Shown piece by piece: positions 10,200 through 33,900 of a stretch of DNA of 64,000 bases. The DNA comes from Eunapius fragilis (taxonomy: Eukaryota; Porifera; Demospongiae; Spongillida; Spongillidae), in NCBI GenBank assembly GCA_963681505.1, contig OY811973.1, positions 2,563,653 through 2,627,652 on the forward strand, given 5' to 3'. The translations under genes and the position numbers were made by a program. The first letter of the stretch is position 1, and every line of letters starts with the position of its first letter. The notes beneath the pieces are model-generated. The model was not told the origin of the DNA, did no database searches, and saw only the letters and a list, made by a program, of their open reading frames with translations.

Positions 10200-13100
10200 T
10201 CAGATCATGGATGTGCAATTTACAAATGTATCAATTAATTTACATGCATAGATGGTCATATTCATTCATCACCACCGTTCATTCATATAGATAGTCTTAT
10301 TCATATTCATTCATAGATGGTCATAACGTTTTGGGCGAGATAATGATTCACTGGGTTTTCGACGATAAATCCCCCGTAGTACATGCAAGTTATAGTTTTG
10401 TGTAGCGTTTTGAGCGTGATGAAGTAAAAAAGCGTTAGCGTCTGTGGGAGCTAACAGCGCTCCCCCCAGACCCCCTTGCTGAGGATTGCTGGCCCCTACA
10501 CTCTAGCCACCACCGGAATAATAAATATTTTTTTAATGATTAACCACGCCTACACGTAGGGGTTAAAGTAGGCGTTCCATCTCTGGAAAACCACACGGCT
10601 GTTCCGTACGTGACAATAGGTTTTGAAATTAGATCGTAAGGATTGAATTACGGTATGTCTAAAAAAAATGGCCGCCATAGAGCTCATTAACTGACACTTA
10701 ACTTCGGAGATTGCCTGCACTTGGTCTTTGGTACCAATGCGAAACCTAATAAGGAATTTATGTTTAGTAAACATCTGAAATATTAAAGGACTATTTGCGC
10801 AATCGAATACTATTACGACTACGATGTACTTGTGGCCACGCATACAGGCTCTTCTCAACACAACTAAAAATGCCTTGAGTTCGATTTCATACTGTAAAAA
10901 ATTGCTCTTATTAAATGAGCTGTAAAATGCTCAGAAGAAAGAGAAAGGATCAATGAATCATTTGATGAATTCGGCTTCGTGCTACGCGCCTGCAACTAGG
11001 TGTACGAGCTCTTACAAAACCGTGAATAATTTACACACCGCGAGCAATCTACAGCCACAATGGAACCTAAGCACAAGTGTCAATAAGAGAATTGGATAAT
11101 TTGAGCTGGTTATGTGGTTGCAGGCCATCAAAACAAGCAGCAATTCATAAAGAGCTACTGTCAACCTTTTATATTGACACACAAAAAGACAGTCCTGAGA
11201 TCCAACAGCCATGCAAGTTATTCACGTTCAAGTGCTGATGAAGCATGTAACAGTTGCGTCACGAAGCCAAACACGTTTACAAATGTTTGTTAGAACCACA
11301 TAATTGGTGCAACCATGTCATCAGTACCTGTAAGGTAGTGTGCAATTTAAAAAAAAATTCTTTCACAATTCAGTCCTTCATTATTTGCAGATTACATCTG
11401 TGTAAATGACAATTTTTTATGTGATGCTATAGCCTTAATATATTGTACAGTATCAACTGGCCTGGCCTAGCTGGGTACTGCCACATGCTTCAGGTTTGCA
11501 CCATTCAGCCACGTAAAAGGAGACACTACGTACTCTACTGTGAAGGAGGAGCTAATGTGTCTAGGACAACCAATCCAATTCCCCTGCAACAGGTTTCTAT
11601 GTGCCACATGGCTACCATTTGACTGCTGCATTGTGTCATTCTACAACACCACACTGAACAGCAAGAATCTTCAAGAATAATTAGATACTCTTGCATGATG
11701 GGGTGGTGTGTTGCAGGTCATGTGACAGAAGCCTCAAAGCTATCTAATATGTTGTACTGATGTAACCAGCCAAGAGAGGCAACTTGTCAACAAGGTAGTG
11801 CAAAGGGTGTTTGATGCTTCCAAGGAGAGCTTCATTCATATAAATTCTGCTGAAATTCTCCAAATGCCATTCACTGTATGACAGTACAGTACACAACACA
11901 AGTACCATACAAAAACGTGGTGTGCATGCCTGTTTATTTAAGTGGTTGTTTAGGTACTAAACTTGGTTTAATGTTTTGGTGAATGAGTAATGCTCTACAC
12001 CCCCCCTAGCCTAAAGCCTGGGAACATCCCAGCACTTCCATTAAACCCCGATCTTAAAGTCTGGGGACTGAAAAGCTTCGCCTCTATTTAGTCAACCCAA
12101 TCTAATACATTCTGATCCCAAACATATTGACACCTGATAAGGTTCCAGGTCAAACATGTAGAAAAGGATGGTGGCAGGCTGTTTACAGCTAATTGCTAGC
12201 TGCATTGCATACTCCTCCAGACTCCACCTGTGCAGTGGCTGTACTTTGTACATGTATTGCTGTGTTCTTGCTTATACATCAATGGCAGGTGGCACCCTTC
12301 GGGCTTCTACCCCTGACCTAGCCACCTTACCTTGACCAGTGTCATGGGGTGAGCTGACTAAAGTGGACCAGCATCACCTCTTGGTTCCAGTCAGGCTCAG
12401 GGCAAGGGGTCAGCGCCCCTATGCACCCGACTGGATGGTTGTTGTCTGCCCCCTTTTGGGCAAACAATCAACTCTAACACAATTGGAATTAAACCAAAAA
12501 GCGAGCATTCAGACAGCATTAATGTAATTCTTGTGAGCTATTCCTAATAAGTCAGGCCATCAAGTGAGGACCATGTACATGTTGGAATGGGAATCTACAT
12601 ACCACTGTGATCTAATGGGGGAGCAAGGTGCTGAACCATACATGCTAAATTTAATTCGTCAAAACGCACCTACACTGGAATCAGAAATACTATTGCTTGG
12701 CTTAAAAACATTATGCAAGACCATTACATTTCATCCCACATGTCAGCTGCAGTATCACTGCCTAATAAAAGAAGAAAGAATACATAACTCTCTATTATCA
12801 TCATCTTATCCACAGGAGGCGCGTCATTAGAGAACCCAAAACGGCGCTATACTTCAACCGACTATAATGGACAGACGAAGCCGCGTAGCAACGTAAAAGC
12901 TACTTGAAACGCAAGATCAAACCCTTTACTTTGTTCAAGGTGTTTACTGTCGAAAAATATAAGAGCAATTTTTAGAAAACATAAGCACCGTTGACCGCAC
13001 CCGTTAAGACCTCGTGAGCGTTTGACAGTGTGGCACGTGTTCGCCAAGGTATCATTGCTAGAAATTAGCACTGTCGGGTGGAGAAGTCCTTACTGCATAT

Positions 13101-13985
13101 GTAGGTTGCGCTTTAAGTGAAAACTCCGACGATATCTTCATGTACACACTACACAGGCCTCTTTAACCTATAGTCGTTGCTACGGAAGTAATGAGCCCTG
13201 TTGCTAGGTACTTAAAATTCATAGTGGGCGAGGACCTATTGTCCAAATTTCAATGTAATGTAACAGCCGTGACCATGTGTTTTTTTTTTGGCAACAGGAC
13301 GTGACTTGTCTAAAACAGGAAGATTGCTTCCAGCACGATTTTTTCGCGAAATGAGGGGCGTGCCCCAACCAGAGTGTACGTGACACTAGCAGAACGCAAG
13401 GCCCCCCACTTTTCGTATCGGACCTGAAGCGTACAGCAACCGCCCCCTCCCCGCTTTTCGTATCAGGTCAAACCTGAATACCTTGCCGCGGCCATTTTTG
13501 GTACACCCACTTTTGGTTCAAACGACTTATAAGGATTGCACAGCACCTACACGGTGTACGGATATCTGCAATGACACATTTCACAGTGAGCATGATGTAT
13601 TAAATAAAGATTCATACTGTAAACAAACGTCTGTTACGTTATGTAGGTATAGGAATCCCAATGATACATAACGTAGTCATAGCAGAGATGTTATGAAATA
13701 GCTTCATCAACACTGATGCGTTATGAAATTTTTTGGCTGTGTACTAGCGGAAACGAAAATATAACTGAAATACCAGGGCACTTTGTGAGCATTTAGAACA
13801 ATTAGAGGGCGTTACGTACATTTGAGTCTGAGTACGAGGCCCATTTTGGTTTTCGATGCCCGCCGTAAACATTCGTTACGTGAACTCTCCATTGGTCTCA
13901 TAAAATACGTGATACGTAGTCATACGCAATCAGACACCTGAATTGCTGTGTATATTACGCATCCTAACGCAATTCGTTTTAAATC
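10200..13985. other. Long stretch without a recognised gene
   Basis: No reading frame here resembles a known family. Near 10220-10320 a simple repeat of ttcattcatagatggtcata is present. GC-richer patches near 10430-10500, 12290-12450 and 13340-13480 carry short complementary stretches and may be degenerate repeats. A frame at 10550-10861 (minus) and one at 12564-12830 (plus) are long for AT-rich sequence but have no motif I can name. Confidence 0.5.
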
Positions 13986-13989
13986 CACG

Positions 13990-15090
13990 TGTCAAAGTGT
14001 ATGAAAGGTGTCAAATGTCAAAAGAATACCACAGGTCAGTTGCTGGAGACCTTTTGTAAAGAGAGATATTATGGCAAAGGAACTAGCAAAACGGTCACCA
14101 ACGAGAAAGCGAAAACAATTCGCAAGCGATCAAATTAAGGAGAACAAGGTGGTAGCTCAAAACGGTCATGTGGGGTATAAGAAGACACTTGTTGAGGTAA
14201 AGCATCACTATGGCTTTTGAATATTGTATATCAACATGTCATTCAATTGCTGGCTCAGAGATCCTATGCACAAGGAGGCTGTCCAATATTTTTGCAACAC
14301 GTGCGCCATCTGTCAGCTGAAGCCAACTGGCTTCCTGACTCCTTGTCAAGTAAGACCTGATAAAACTTACTGAAAGGTTGCTTGATTTATCTAATGTGCA
14401 TGAATGATATGAGGCATGTGCCAGATGACTCCTACGATTACACTACACACTACATGGATCATTGGTCTAAGTTTCACGTCATGTGGCCTCTGATGAGAAA
14501 ATCTGCAGTGGAGGTTGCTGTTGGGCTTGCAACAAAGGTGTTTCCTTATTTGGGGCTTCCTTAGATACTGCAGTCTGATAATGGCAGTTAATTTGTAGGT
14601 ATAAAATATTAAAGATATATACACCTACAGATAAAACAGATTAGGATACGAGAGTCCGGACCATTATTACTTGTAAATGAAATCACTAGCTGACATTATG
14701 ATCAGGTCAAGTTGTGATAATAAATTTGGCATCCCCCGACATTCTAAAATCTCAAGGATTGGTGGAAAAGGGTAACCACTGTGTTGAGATGCAGATCCAA
14801 GCAATGAAACAGGAATGTAGTGGCACAGGAAATGCTCCATGGACTGATTGGTTGTCACGCATTCAATGTATGTTGATTGCAAGACAAATGCAATTTTAAC
14901 CATTAATTGATTTACACATGCTTAACACACAATTATTTAAGTGTGCCGCGTCTTGAAGGAGTCCATATGAAGTGGTTTATGGTCAACCTCCCAGAACAAC
15001 GCCATTTGCAGAACTTCCTAAAGGAAAGGGACCATGCCTCATAGAGGAAGAAGTGGTTGATTTGATGTATGGTAAGCACAATGTGTAATT
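13990..15090 (+). pseudogene. KRBA2/GIN-type integrase, broken, possibly intron-containing
   Basis: Pieces in order are: a basic segment (KELAKRSPTRKRKQ); a zinc-binding end CNTCAICQLK; an integrase core MRHVPDDSYDY..HYMDHWSKFHVMWPLMRKSAVEV ending GLP; then ILQSDNG; then SPDILKSQGLVEKGN; and finally SPYEVVYGQPPRTTPFAE. This order matches the retroviral-type integrase of KRBA2/GIN-like genes and related mobile elements. In-frame TAG (before ILQSDNG) and TAA (directly after NGS, where the family has E-F-V) interrupt the core. The stretches joining the pieces (14581-14715, 14870-14945) begin GT and end AG, so they may be introns of a once-spliced gene. Decay by insertion is the alternative. Confidence 0.7.
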
Positions 15091-15099
15091 GATCTTACA

Positions 15100-15665
15100 A
15101 GTCTGCATTTATGTGATTATTTTTTATATAGAGTTTTGCTTTTATTGTTTCATTATTATAACAGTCATACTCCTTTGTCAGGGTTTCCATTTCAATCTCC
15201 AGCTCATATACTCCATCAGTGTCTCCTGATTGGCAAGTATCTCACAGTCCTTCAATCACCTCTCATGTTAAGTCATCAAGATTTATTCCTTCACTTCAAC
15301 TGCTGCGTGCAGCTGTTAGTTACATTATTGTGTGACTGAAAATGCGCTATGTGTGTCAAGGGTGAACTCAATCGCCCGGGATACACATACATGCACAATT
15401 CATATGGTGTGTTACTTGTGTTCACTGTAAACTTCATAACATTTATCAAGAATAGGAGTTCACAAATTGCGCAACATATCTTTCGTTTCGCAATTTATAA
15501 ACGGACCGTGCATGCGGGTAGTACGATTCACGGTTTGCGCAATTAATAAATTGTTTCGCTAATTGCGAATTCACGCAGCGCAATTTATAAATGGTGCAAA
15601 TTCCCCGATCAATAACATAATAATAATGGCATAAATGTAACATATCCGGTTGAAGATTTTGATAC
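15100..15665 (+). promoter_or_regulatory. Upstream region of the EGF-repeat gene
   Basis: AT-rich with two copies of a gcgcaatttataaa-like motif (near 15490 and 15578) and several inverted 'ttgcgcaa' words in the 200 bp before the start codon. These are candidate promoter elements by position only. No TATA box or initiator can be assigned with confidence. Confidence 0.3.
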
Positions 15666-15670
15666 CAACG

Positions 15671-25934
<10,264 letters not shown>

Positions 25935-26658
25935 CATTGATCAAAGCAGTGTGTGATTAGTGCCTGGGTGTATTTTTTCATATCCACTCAGTTTGATTGC
26001 ATCTTAACCTTACAGCATCAATTTTCAGTCCTTTGAAGTGAAATGGTCATGCATGCACATCAGTGTGAAGGTGAAATGCAAAAGAGTTTTTGGAAAGACC
26101 TTAGGAAATTTCCTTTCTGTGTTGCATGTAACAAGAACAATGCGTCAATCCTCTCATTGGGACCCCAGGAATGTTTGAGTTAGGGAGGAAGTTATGCGAA
26201 CTATCATTGTACTTAACAGTTAACAACGCTTTGGAAAGTTGATGTGGTGTCTCAAGTGTAGACCCTGCTCCTCAATGAGATGCAAAGCTCAAAATTAGCA
26301 CACTGATCTAACCACATTCAAGGATCACATCGTCAAGATATCCATAGAGAATTCAATCTATAGTGGTCACCAGCTTTGGGGAGGACAGGCAACATTTGGC
26401 CCAGATAGCCTCCTTGCTTTACTCAAGACACGATACCCAAAGGGTGCAAGATCATCATAGTATATTTTACATTTATTTACTTGTCATCATAGTATCTTCT
26501 CCACATCATAACATTGGGATTTGAGAGTTCTCTGTACTGAGCTATAATATGACCCGCAATGGTCAATGCATCCTGTTTAATAAATTAGATAACAGGCAAG
26601 TGTTCACAGCAGGTTCAACTCCACAGTGCATGTCACTGCATGACACTGGGCTGAACAT

Positions 26659-26918
26659 TATATGGGACAGTGTCCAGCTAAATCACCCTTATGGTACTTC
26701 TTCAAAATTTCCCGAACAAGCAAAAGAAAAGTAACTCTCGCATTGAAATGTATGGCTAATTAGAAATTCAGTGCCTAATTAGTTTGCGATGGATAGTCCG
26801 ATTTAGGATGTGTAAGGACCATTTGACAGAAACTCATGGGTGTTCAAGGAAAATCAAAAAATTTGAAAACTTGAAAAACTAGCCAGAAGGGTGATTCTGC
26901 TGGACACTGTCCCATATA
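26659..26918. mobile_element. TIR MITE flanked by TA
   Basis: Ends TATGGGACAGTGTCCAGC and the inverted GCTGGACACTGTCCCATA give TIRs extending to about 30 bp with two differences, flanked by TA. A TA duplication fits Tc1/mariner-type mobilisation. A diverged relative lies near 57200-57410, sharing gcaaaagaaaagtaac and gctaattagaaattca. Confidence 0.75.
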
Positions 26919-26924
26919 GTGATT

Positions 26925-27600
26925 GAACATTATATAGTGATTGCCATGCATATTTCTGCAGTGCCTCAGTACATTCATGTGCATCCTCTGTTAATGCCTC
27001 TGAAATACAGGCCCTTAATTGTGCTCACTGCACAGAGAAAGGGGTAAAGGAGACAGCATGGTGAGCATTGAGAAATAGTGGACTAGAGAGATGGAGGGTG
27101 AAGAGAGGCAAAGGAAGAGCAGAGAGGATGTTACACACAATTTTTCAATGGTCAAGTTATGAGAAAGGACAGCAGTACCTCCAGTGATAAGATAACCACA
27201 GGCATTTACACAAACATACACATGTGCACACACAAACATAACTTCAACACCAAATTAACACCTATCCTTGCAAATATCAATGTGTGTGTGCTTCTAGTTG
27301 AGACACTCACATGCACCAAACATACACATACAAGGTACATACACGCATTCAGAGGCTAACTGTGTGTGTGTGTGCGCGCGCGCGTGTGTGCGTATGAAGT
27401 GCACATGGCAACACCAGACAATTTAGTGTACTAACCTAGTCAATTCCAAAGTAATACACTCCATACAATACATGATAACTAAAACAATTATTACACAGAG
27501 CACTACTATCGGATGTCGTTTCAACCAGAGGAGCTTTGCAATGGAGGTCATTACCTACAGCATGTGAGAAAGGTAAAGAAAGAGAGGAAGAGTTCACTGG
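26925..27600. other. Intergenic, short GT microsatellite
   Basis: No gene recognised. tgtgtgtgtgcgcgcgcgcg at about 27361-27390 is a mixed GT/GC repeat capable of Z-DNA. Confidence 0.5.
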
Positions 27601-27713
27601 TACATACAAGTATAGTGTACAAGCAATACATGTTGAAATTTGATAGTAATTAAAGCAATGACATTTGAATTAATTTGAATTAATTATGCATGGTAGAAAT
27701 TATACGATCTATA

Positions 27714-27719
27714 GTTTAA
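27714..27719 (-). terminator. Possible poly(A) signal of the OAS-like gene
   Basis: ATTAAA on the minus strand, about 230 bp past the stop codon and within the 3' flank that is also conserved in the truncated copy at 636-1066. Position and motif only. Confidence 0.3.
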
Positions 27720-27946
27720 TTTTGACTTGCATGATTAAAAATAATCAGAACGATTTTTAGTACAATATTTAACACTGCTTAAAATTCAATTTGAATAAAA
27801 GGCAAGATATACGTACGGGTCATTTCTCAACATGCTTGACCTTAACAATGCGTACAAGTTGTAAATAGCACACATCTGCAGTTTGAGCTTAGAGGCCGGC
27901 TTGCTAATAACACACTCATGCTCATAGCACACTATCATCTGAGCTC

Positions 27947-30900
27947 TCACCACTCAATATTCTCAGCAACCAGATTCCCGCAATTCACCTTCACCTCCAT
28001 GTTCCTCTGAACCACTGCATTGAAATAGCCCTTCTTGCCACCCCACCGACCTGCATCCCCAAACTGCATGATTGTATCACATATCAGTGTGTAAGCATCT
28101 TTAAACTCCCCTGTGGTGTTCATTGCAGCCTGAATCCACCCACTCACACTCCGATTCTCGTTATAAAACTGGAGGAAGGTATTTTTCTTGATGAGAGCAT
28201 CCTCACTCCCTTGTATCTTGATGACCATTAGCACTGCATCACTCGACAACTGAAACATTCCTACTGGCCTGACCACCATCCTGCCATCAGGATCCATATA
28301 TGTATTAATGCGCGTGCCTTCCATGGATGTGCACTTGGGATCCTGAGTGGTGGCTTTCACGGTGACAACAGAGGAAGACAGCGATACCACCGCCGTAGTC
28401 TTCTGGCTACATAGTTCCTTGGGTGCACTCTTGCACACAGTTTTGTGGACAGGCCAATGCTCTTTCTGACATTCTTTCGAACAGTAAGCAGCACATCTGC
28501 ATTTGGCACACTTTTTGAAAGGCTCTTTGTTTGCGATGGCGTTGCATTTGGCACACACCATGCCTGCATTCTCTCGCTCTGCTTGCATGCACTGAAGGTG
28601 TTCGGTATCAAAGGTGATCTCCTTTCCATCAAGAGTCTCATAGAACGGCACTGTAACACATGACTCATGATGCCGATTCGCATCTGCTTTGAGGCATTGC
28701 GTGGAGCAGTACACCACTTTGTTGCATTTGACACAGCGCACCATCCTCTTGCGAGGCCCACCTTTAGCACCACACTTGGCACACTTCAGTCGCCCAAACA
28801 GGTGAGGAGCCATCTGTTTGTATGTTATAATATCACATTGCCTCTTACCTGCATGTGTTCTTTGATATTGTTCAGTCGACTTGATGAATTCTTCAGCCTT
28901 TTCAGGTGTCATCCTATTGTTGATTAACTTGTTATCGTCTGCCACTTTTGCCCTGCCCCGCATCACAATGCCAGTTTCTTGCAGGGAGTAATTGCCGTGG
29001 ATTCGGTTTCCTACAATGGTCAACTTCTCCACACCCATGCCCACCATGATGCCACATTGATTGTTCTTCTTTATGTGGCAGCCAGAGATGACACCACACG
29101 TTCCCATGCAAAATTGGACTCCACCCCAGCCGTTCTGAAAGAGTTCGCAGCCTTCTACCTTGACCTTGACATCTTTGAAACCAGGGGCAGGATCAGCCTC
29201 AACAGTGACCCCAAAAAGCTTATTCCCAGTGACCTTGTTATGGTGAAAGAGGATGCCTCGTGCCGACAGCAGGGCTCCTGAACCTTGATTGTCCTGGATG
29301 ATGTTACTTGGTCCAACAACTGTCTCTGCACTTGCATGTTGCCATACAACCACGCCAGAATTCTCGTTGCAAGAAAAGTGTGAGCTTCTCACATGAGCTG
29401 TGGCACCCATTCGCACCTCGAGCCCATTTTTGGAGTGAGTGGCAGTGCACTGTTGCAGCTGCACCTGGGTGCGGGAGCCCATACAAATAATTGCATTTCC
29501 AACACTTGATCTTGCGTTGCACAACAACATTGTGACCTCGATCTCAATAGAGTGTGCACTATTCCCTACACAGATTGCCGCACCTATCGCACTAATAGCA
29601 GTGCAGTTTTCAATCACCACGGCTGTACCTGCTCGTACATAGATGGCGTGACCACACAGTTCTTTTACACCATCGTGACCCTTGGGACTCAAAAGATCCA
29701 CCGTTAAACCTGACAGGGTCACATGATTGGCCTCCACTTGGATCCCAGCATACGACTTGATAACAACCTTCTCTTTACCGCTCTCTGCTCTTATAGTGAG
29801 GTGCTCTTGCTCAATGCAAAGGCCTATCGTCTCCTTGTATGTGCCTCCTTTCATTGCAATCACTGTGCCGGTGGCAATGCAACCACTCCTGAGGGCTTCC
29901 CCCAATGAAAGGAATTCACCAGACCCTTCACAGTCCACCACAATATGCCGCATACCCTTCTGCTTCTGCCCCTGCTCTTCATTCACATCATCCTCCCTGC
30001 CTACACTGTCATCACTGTCTTTACTTTGGGTCAGATTCTTTAGAATGTTAGCAGCAAATTCAGACTTCGATTTGTCACCACTCCAAAACGATGTGACCAT
30101 TCTCTGAGACTCGTAATCCCTCATGGTATGCAGGACTACAGTCGACACATTCTTCAGTTTCGTCGCAACATCAACAGTAATCAGGAGTGGATTTCCACCC
30201 AGTTTTGTTCGCAGAGTGTCAAAAAATAGAATCTCAGGATCATCCTTTTGCATAGCTCCAGTCACTTTCCCTAACTGCTCCATTTGGGTTGCGATCATCA
30301 GCAGACACTGCTTAGCCCCATTGCTGCCGGGTTCGTTGTAGATCTGAGTGCGCACGATATCTGCCTCAATAGCCATCTCCAATCTGTGGTGAGCCTCTTG
30401 AAAATTCAATGAAAGCATAGCCACATTGACCAGCACGTACATTGCATCACAGCGCTTTTTGTCCTCTGGCACCCCTTGCTTGATGTACTGCCACAGGTGC
30501 TTCTCTGCAGCCTTCATGATGAGCAAACTTTGCTCTGAGTTACCTTCAACTGTTGACTTTGAGTGAATCATTGCATACCCAAGTGCATACAGATTTATAC
30601 GGAAGGTGGGGTCTGCTGCAATCCCCCGTTTGTGCCACAACACAGCGGCATCGTAATCACCTGTCCACATCAAGCTACTCCCGATATGATAACAAACATC
30701 AGCTCGATTCCACAAGTCATTTCGTTTCAACAGAGGCTTCAGAGCTTCCCTAGCCTTGTCCCATGCTCTATCCAACACATGCATCTGCACGTGGACAATG
30801 CTGGCTGCCACTTGCAGACTGAGGCCACAGTGAGGTAAGACCTGCATCTCTGAAGAATCTTCTCTCAACACTCGTTTAGCAGCAGCGAGGGCGAGGGCAT

Positions 30901-33900
30901 GTAACTTAGGTTGCAGTAAAATTTCAGCTGTTGCCAGGATGGAAGCTGTCATGCGGTCCAGGCCAATAACATCCTTACCCACAGAAAGCGCATCATATGA
31001 CAACACATACTGCAGACTAGCCCTCGTGTACATATCTCGCTGCTCTTTCGAAGGCATCTTGTCGGTCAGTTGCCTCAACACCAACCATGCAAGGTACTGT
31101 CCATCCTTAAATTCTGATTTCCAGACTACACTGGTGATTTGTGGAGTGTAGAGCTCGTCTTCACTGGGCTCAGGAAACAGTTTCGCCATCCTCGGAATGT
31201 CTTCTTCTTCTGAGGAGTCGCTATCAGCCTCATCACGCGAACGCATGTAAGTCGAGAATGGGATGTCCATCTCCTCGCATGCGTTCATGTCCTTGGAGAC
31301 GAAATCGGGTGCTTTTGCTGGTCGGACAAACGCTCTCTTCCCTTCCTTCCCAAATCTCGACACTCGTTCGGAGTCCACAACAGCATCCTTCAACCTCAAA
31401 AGCAACTCAGCTTCTGTCAATGATGATTGCTTTGCCCCACATTCTTCGGCAAACAGCTGTGTGATGCACTCATGCCACATGCACTGCAGTTTTATGTTCG
31501 AGTTGTCAACCAGTGATGCATCTGACAGGGCACCCAGTGCTTCCTCCAGATTGCCAGCTCTTATTAACTGTTCTGCCCTGAGAACTAAGCACGAAAACCT
31601 ATACTTGGGAGAGATAGCAGACACACTTTGCTCAGCAGTTGGTGTAATATGGATGACTCTCTGCACGAGGTTGTGATCTCTTATGGCAATGAGGGTCTGC
31701 TCAGCCATCTGGCTCAGGGGACGCCAATCCTGGATCTGAAGCAGCCCAGCCAAGTTGTTTGTGGGATCGAAGGGATCCATCACGATCGGCCCATCATGGT
31801 TCTCAAACACGATGCTATATTCAGGGTAGTTTTCAACCCAGTACAGCTTCAGGTTGCCACTGATTACTTGCAGCAGCAACTCAAGTGAAGTGACAAAGGC
31901 ATTGCAGACATTGTCTTCAGTGAACTGTGAGGCATTGACTTTCTGAACTGCTGCTAATGTAACGAGCTCCAGTAAATAGGAACGCGGCCGGCAGTGACGA
32001 GGCCAGTGCTCTGCACTAGCTCTCCACTTCTTCAATAGTCGCACAACAGCACCAAACAGTGCAGGCTGTGTACGGAAGTAGGCACACTCTTTAACAGATA
32101 ATGAGGGCCTACGAAAGAAGCGTGGACGTGGTGTAAGGTAGCACTGCGAAAGGGGCTCAATGTTAGGGCTGGCTAGCACCACATCGATCTCCACATCTTT
32201 GTATTTGAAGGATACAGCCAGTGGCTTGGGCTTTATATCCACCTTGAGGTCTTCGAGTAGTGTGGCTACATGACGTTGAAGGGACAGGTACATATCGCTC
32301 TCAAAGCATTTTGCAGTTATCGCCACCATGTCGAGGTCAGCACAGCCACTTACAGCAGTTCCTTTCCCGTACGAACCACATACTTCCACTGAGGCAATCA
32401 CTCTGCTGCGAGTCAGAACGTCTGTTATTTCCTGCACGATGCCCTGCAGCTGCAGCAGTTCAGCCGATGTTAGGGCCAAGCTCTCTGCTCTCTGAAGAAA
32501 TGAATGATTCTGTGGAGTTGAACTGAAGTCACCCATGCCACTTCCATTGGGCGGTGTCAGATTCATTTCCATCATAAATTTCTCCACTCCCTCAAAAGCG
32601 AACTTCAGTGTGTCAAACGTGTTATCTACTTCAGCACTCACTGCACCCTCACACTTGGTTCCTCCACCACTTGGTTCCATCAACTCCTCCACCACTGTTC
32701 TTAGGGACTTCCACCAGGCTGGAGTTGCGTTTGTCTCAAGTAAGCACCGCAAGGGGTGTGTACAGATATGCAGTGGATGCTTCTCTGATGAGATGGTGGC
32801 CTGCTTGCTCCAATGTGCTTGATTCTCTGGGTTCTTACGGAGTACATTCTCCCAGCCAGAACCATACCACTCACTCAAGGTAGCACATGCAGGGCCATAG
32901 CCTTGATCAGCAGCCTGCTGCAAGTACTTCCTTGCTTCAAGATCGTCTTGTGTGCAGCCATGCCCGTGATGGTAACAGCGATACAGCTCGAATAACGAAG
33001 GCCCATGCTGCCTCGCTTTTTTCCACCACCCGACTGCTTGTTTGTGATCTCCACGATCAGCCAAGACATGTGCGACATTAAACATGCCAAAATGATTTTC
33101 AAGGCTAGCAGACTCATGGTAGCAGGTCCATGCTACCGAGCTAGCATCAGCCGTGTCTCTAAATGCACTATCCATGACCAAACCCCAGAAAAGGAGCCCT
33201 TTGGAATTCTTCATGTCTTTTGCTTGCTGCAGATGTGATAAGGCACTTAGTGCATTCTCAGGTGTAAACCAGCACAGTTGATACCAGCCATAGAGGGCAA
33301 GGCAATCAGGAATCGACTTCTCCACACCTTTCTCCATCCATGTTATATCGCCATGCTGGGCAAGATAGCAGATAGCAAGGATATCGGGAGGATCAAGGCT
33401 TGCTCGAGCCTCTATGAAATTTCTCCGCTTGCTTGCCTCGTTGGGTTGTTGTTGTGTGGGTGGCAATGTGGCATGTGCTGCAGCAGAATACCTACCATCG
33501 GATGGTGCAGCACATCCAAGAATCAAGGCAGCACGAGCCACGAGATCACTCTTCTCCAGGCATCCTTCTGATGATAGGCCTGCACCATGAATGATCTCCT
33601 TCAGAGCACTAACACTTAGAACCAAGAGCTCCGGATCATCTGAATGTGCATACTGCAGCTGCGTAGCGTCCACCCCTGAGATATGGTGCATCGCTATCTT
33701 GGATTGTTGGAGTCTATGCACGAGGGCACTTGGCTCACTGCAGGTGACTACAATATGAAACCTGTGCTTGCCTAGCTTCCTGATGCACTCGGAGAGCTTC
33801 TGACGAACAAGGAAGAACAATGCACCAAAAATGTCATTGCTGGGTACCTGACACTTCTTCCCTGCTGCAATTATCTCATCACTCGGCCAGCACTGTAGTG

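Noticed and set aside
10550-10861. Minus-strand frame of 103 codons as a gene
   Set aside because: No recognisable domain, no splice support and no homologous copy in the window.
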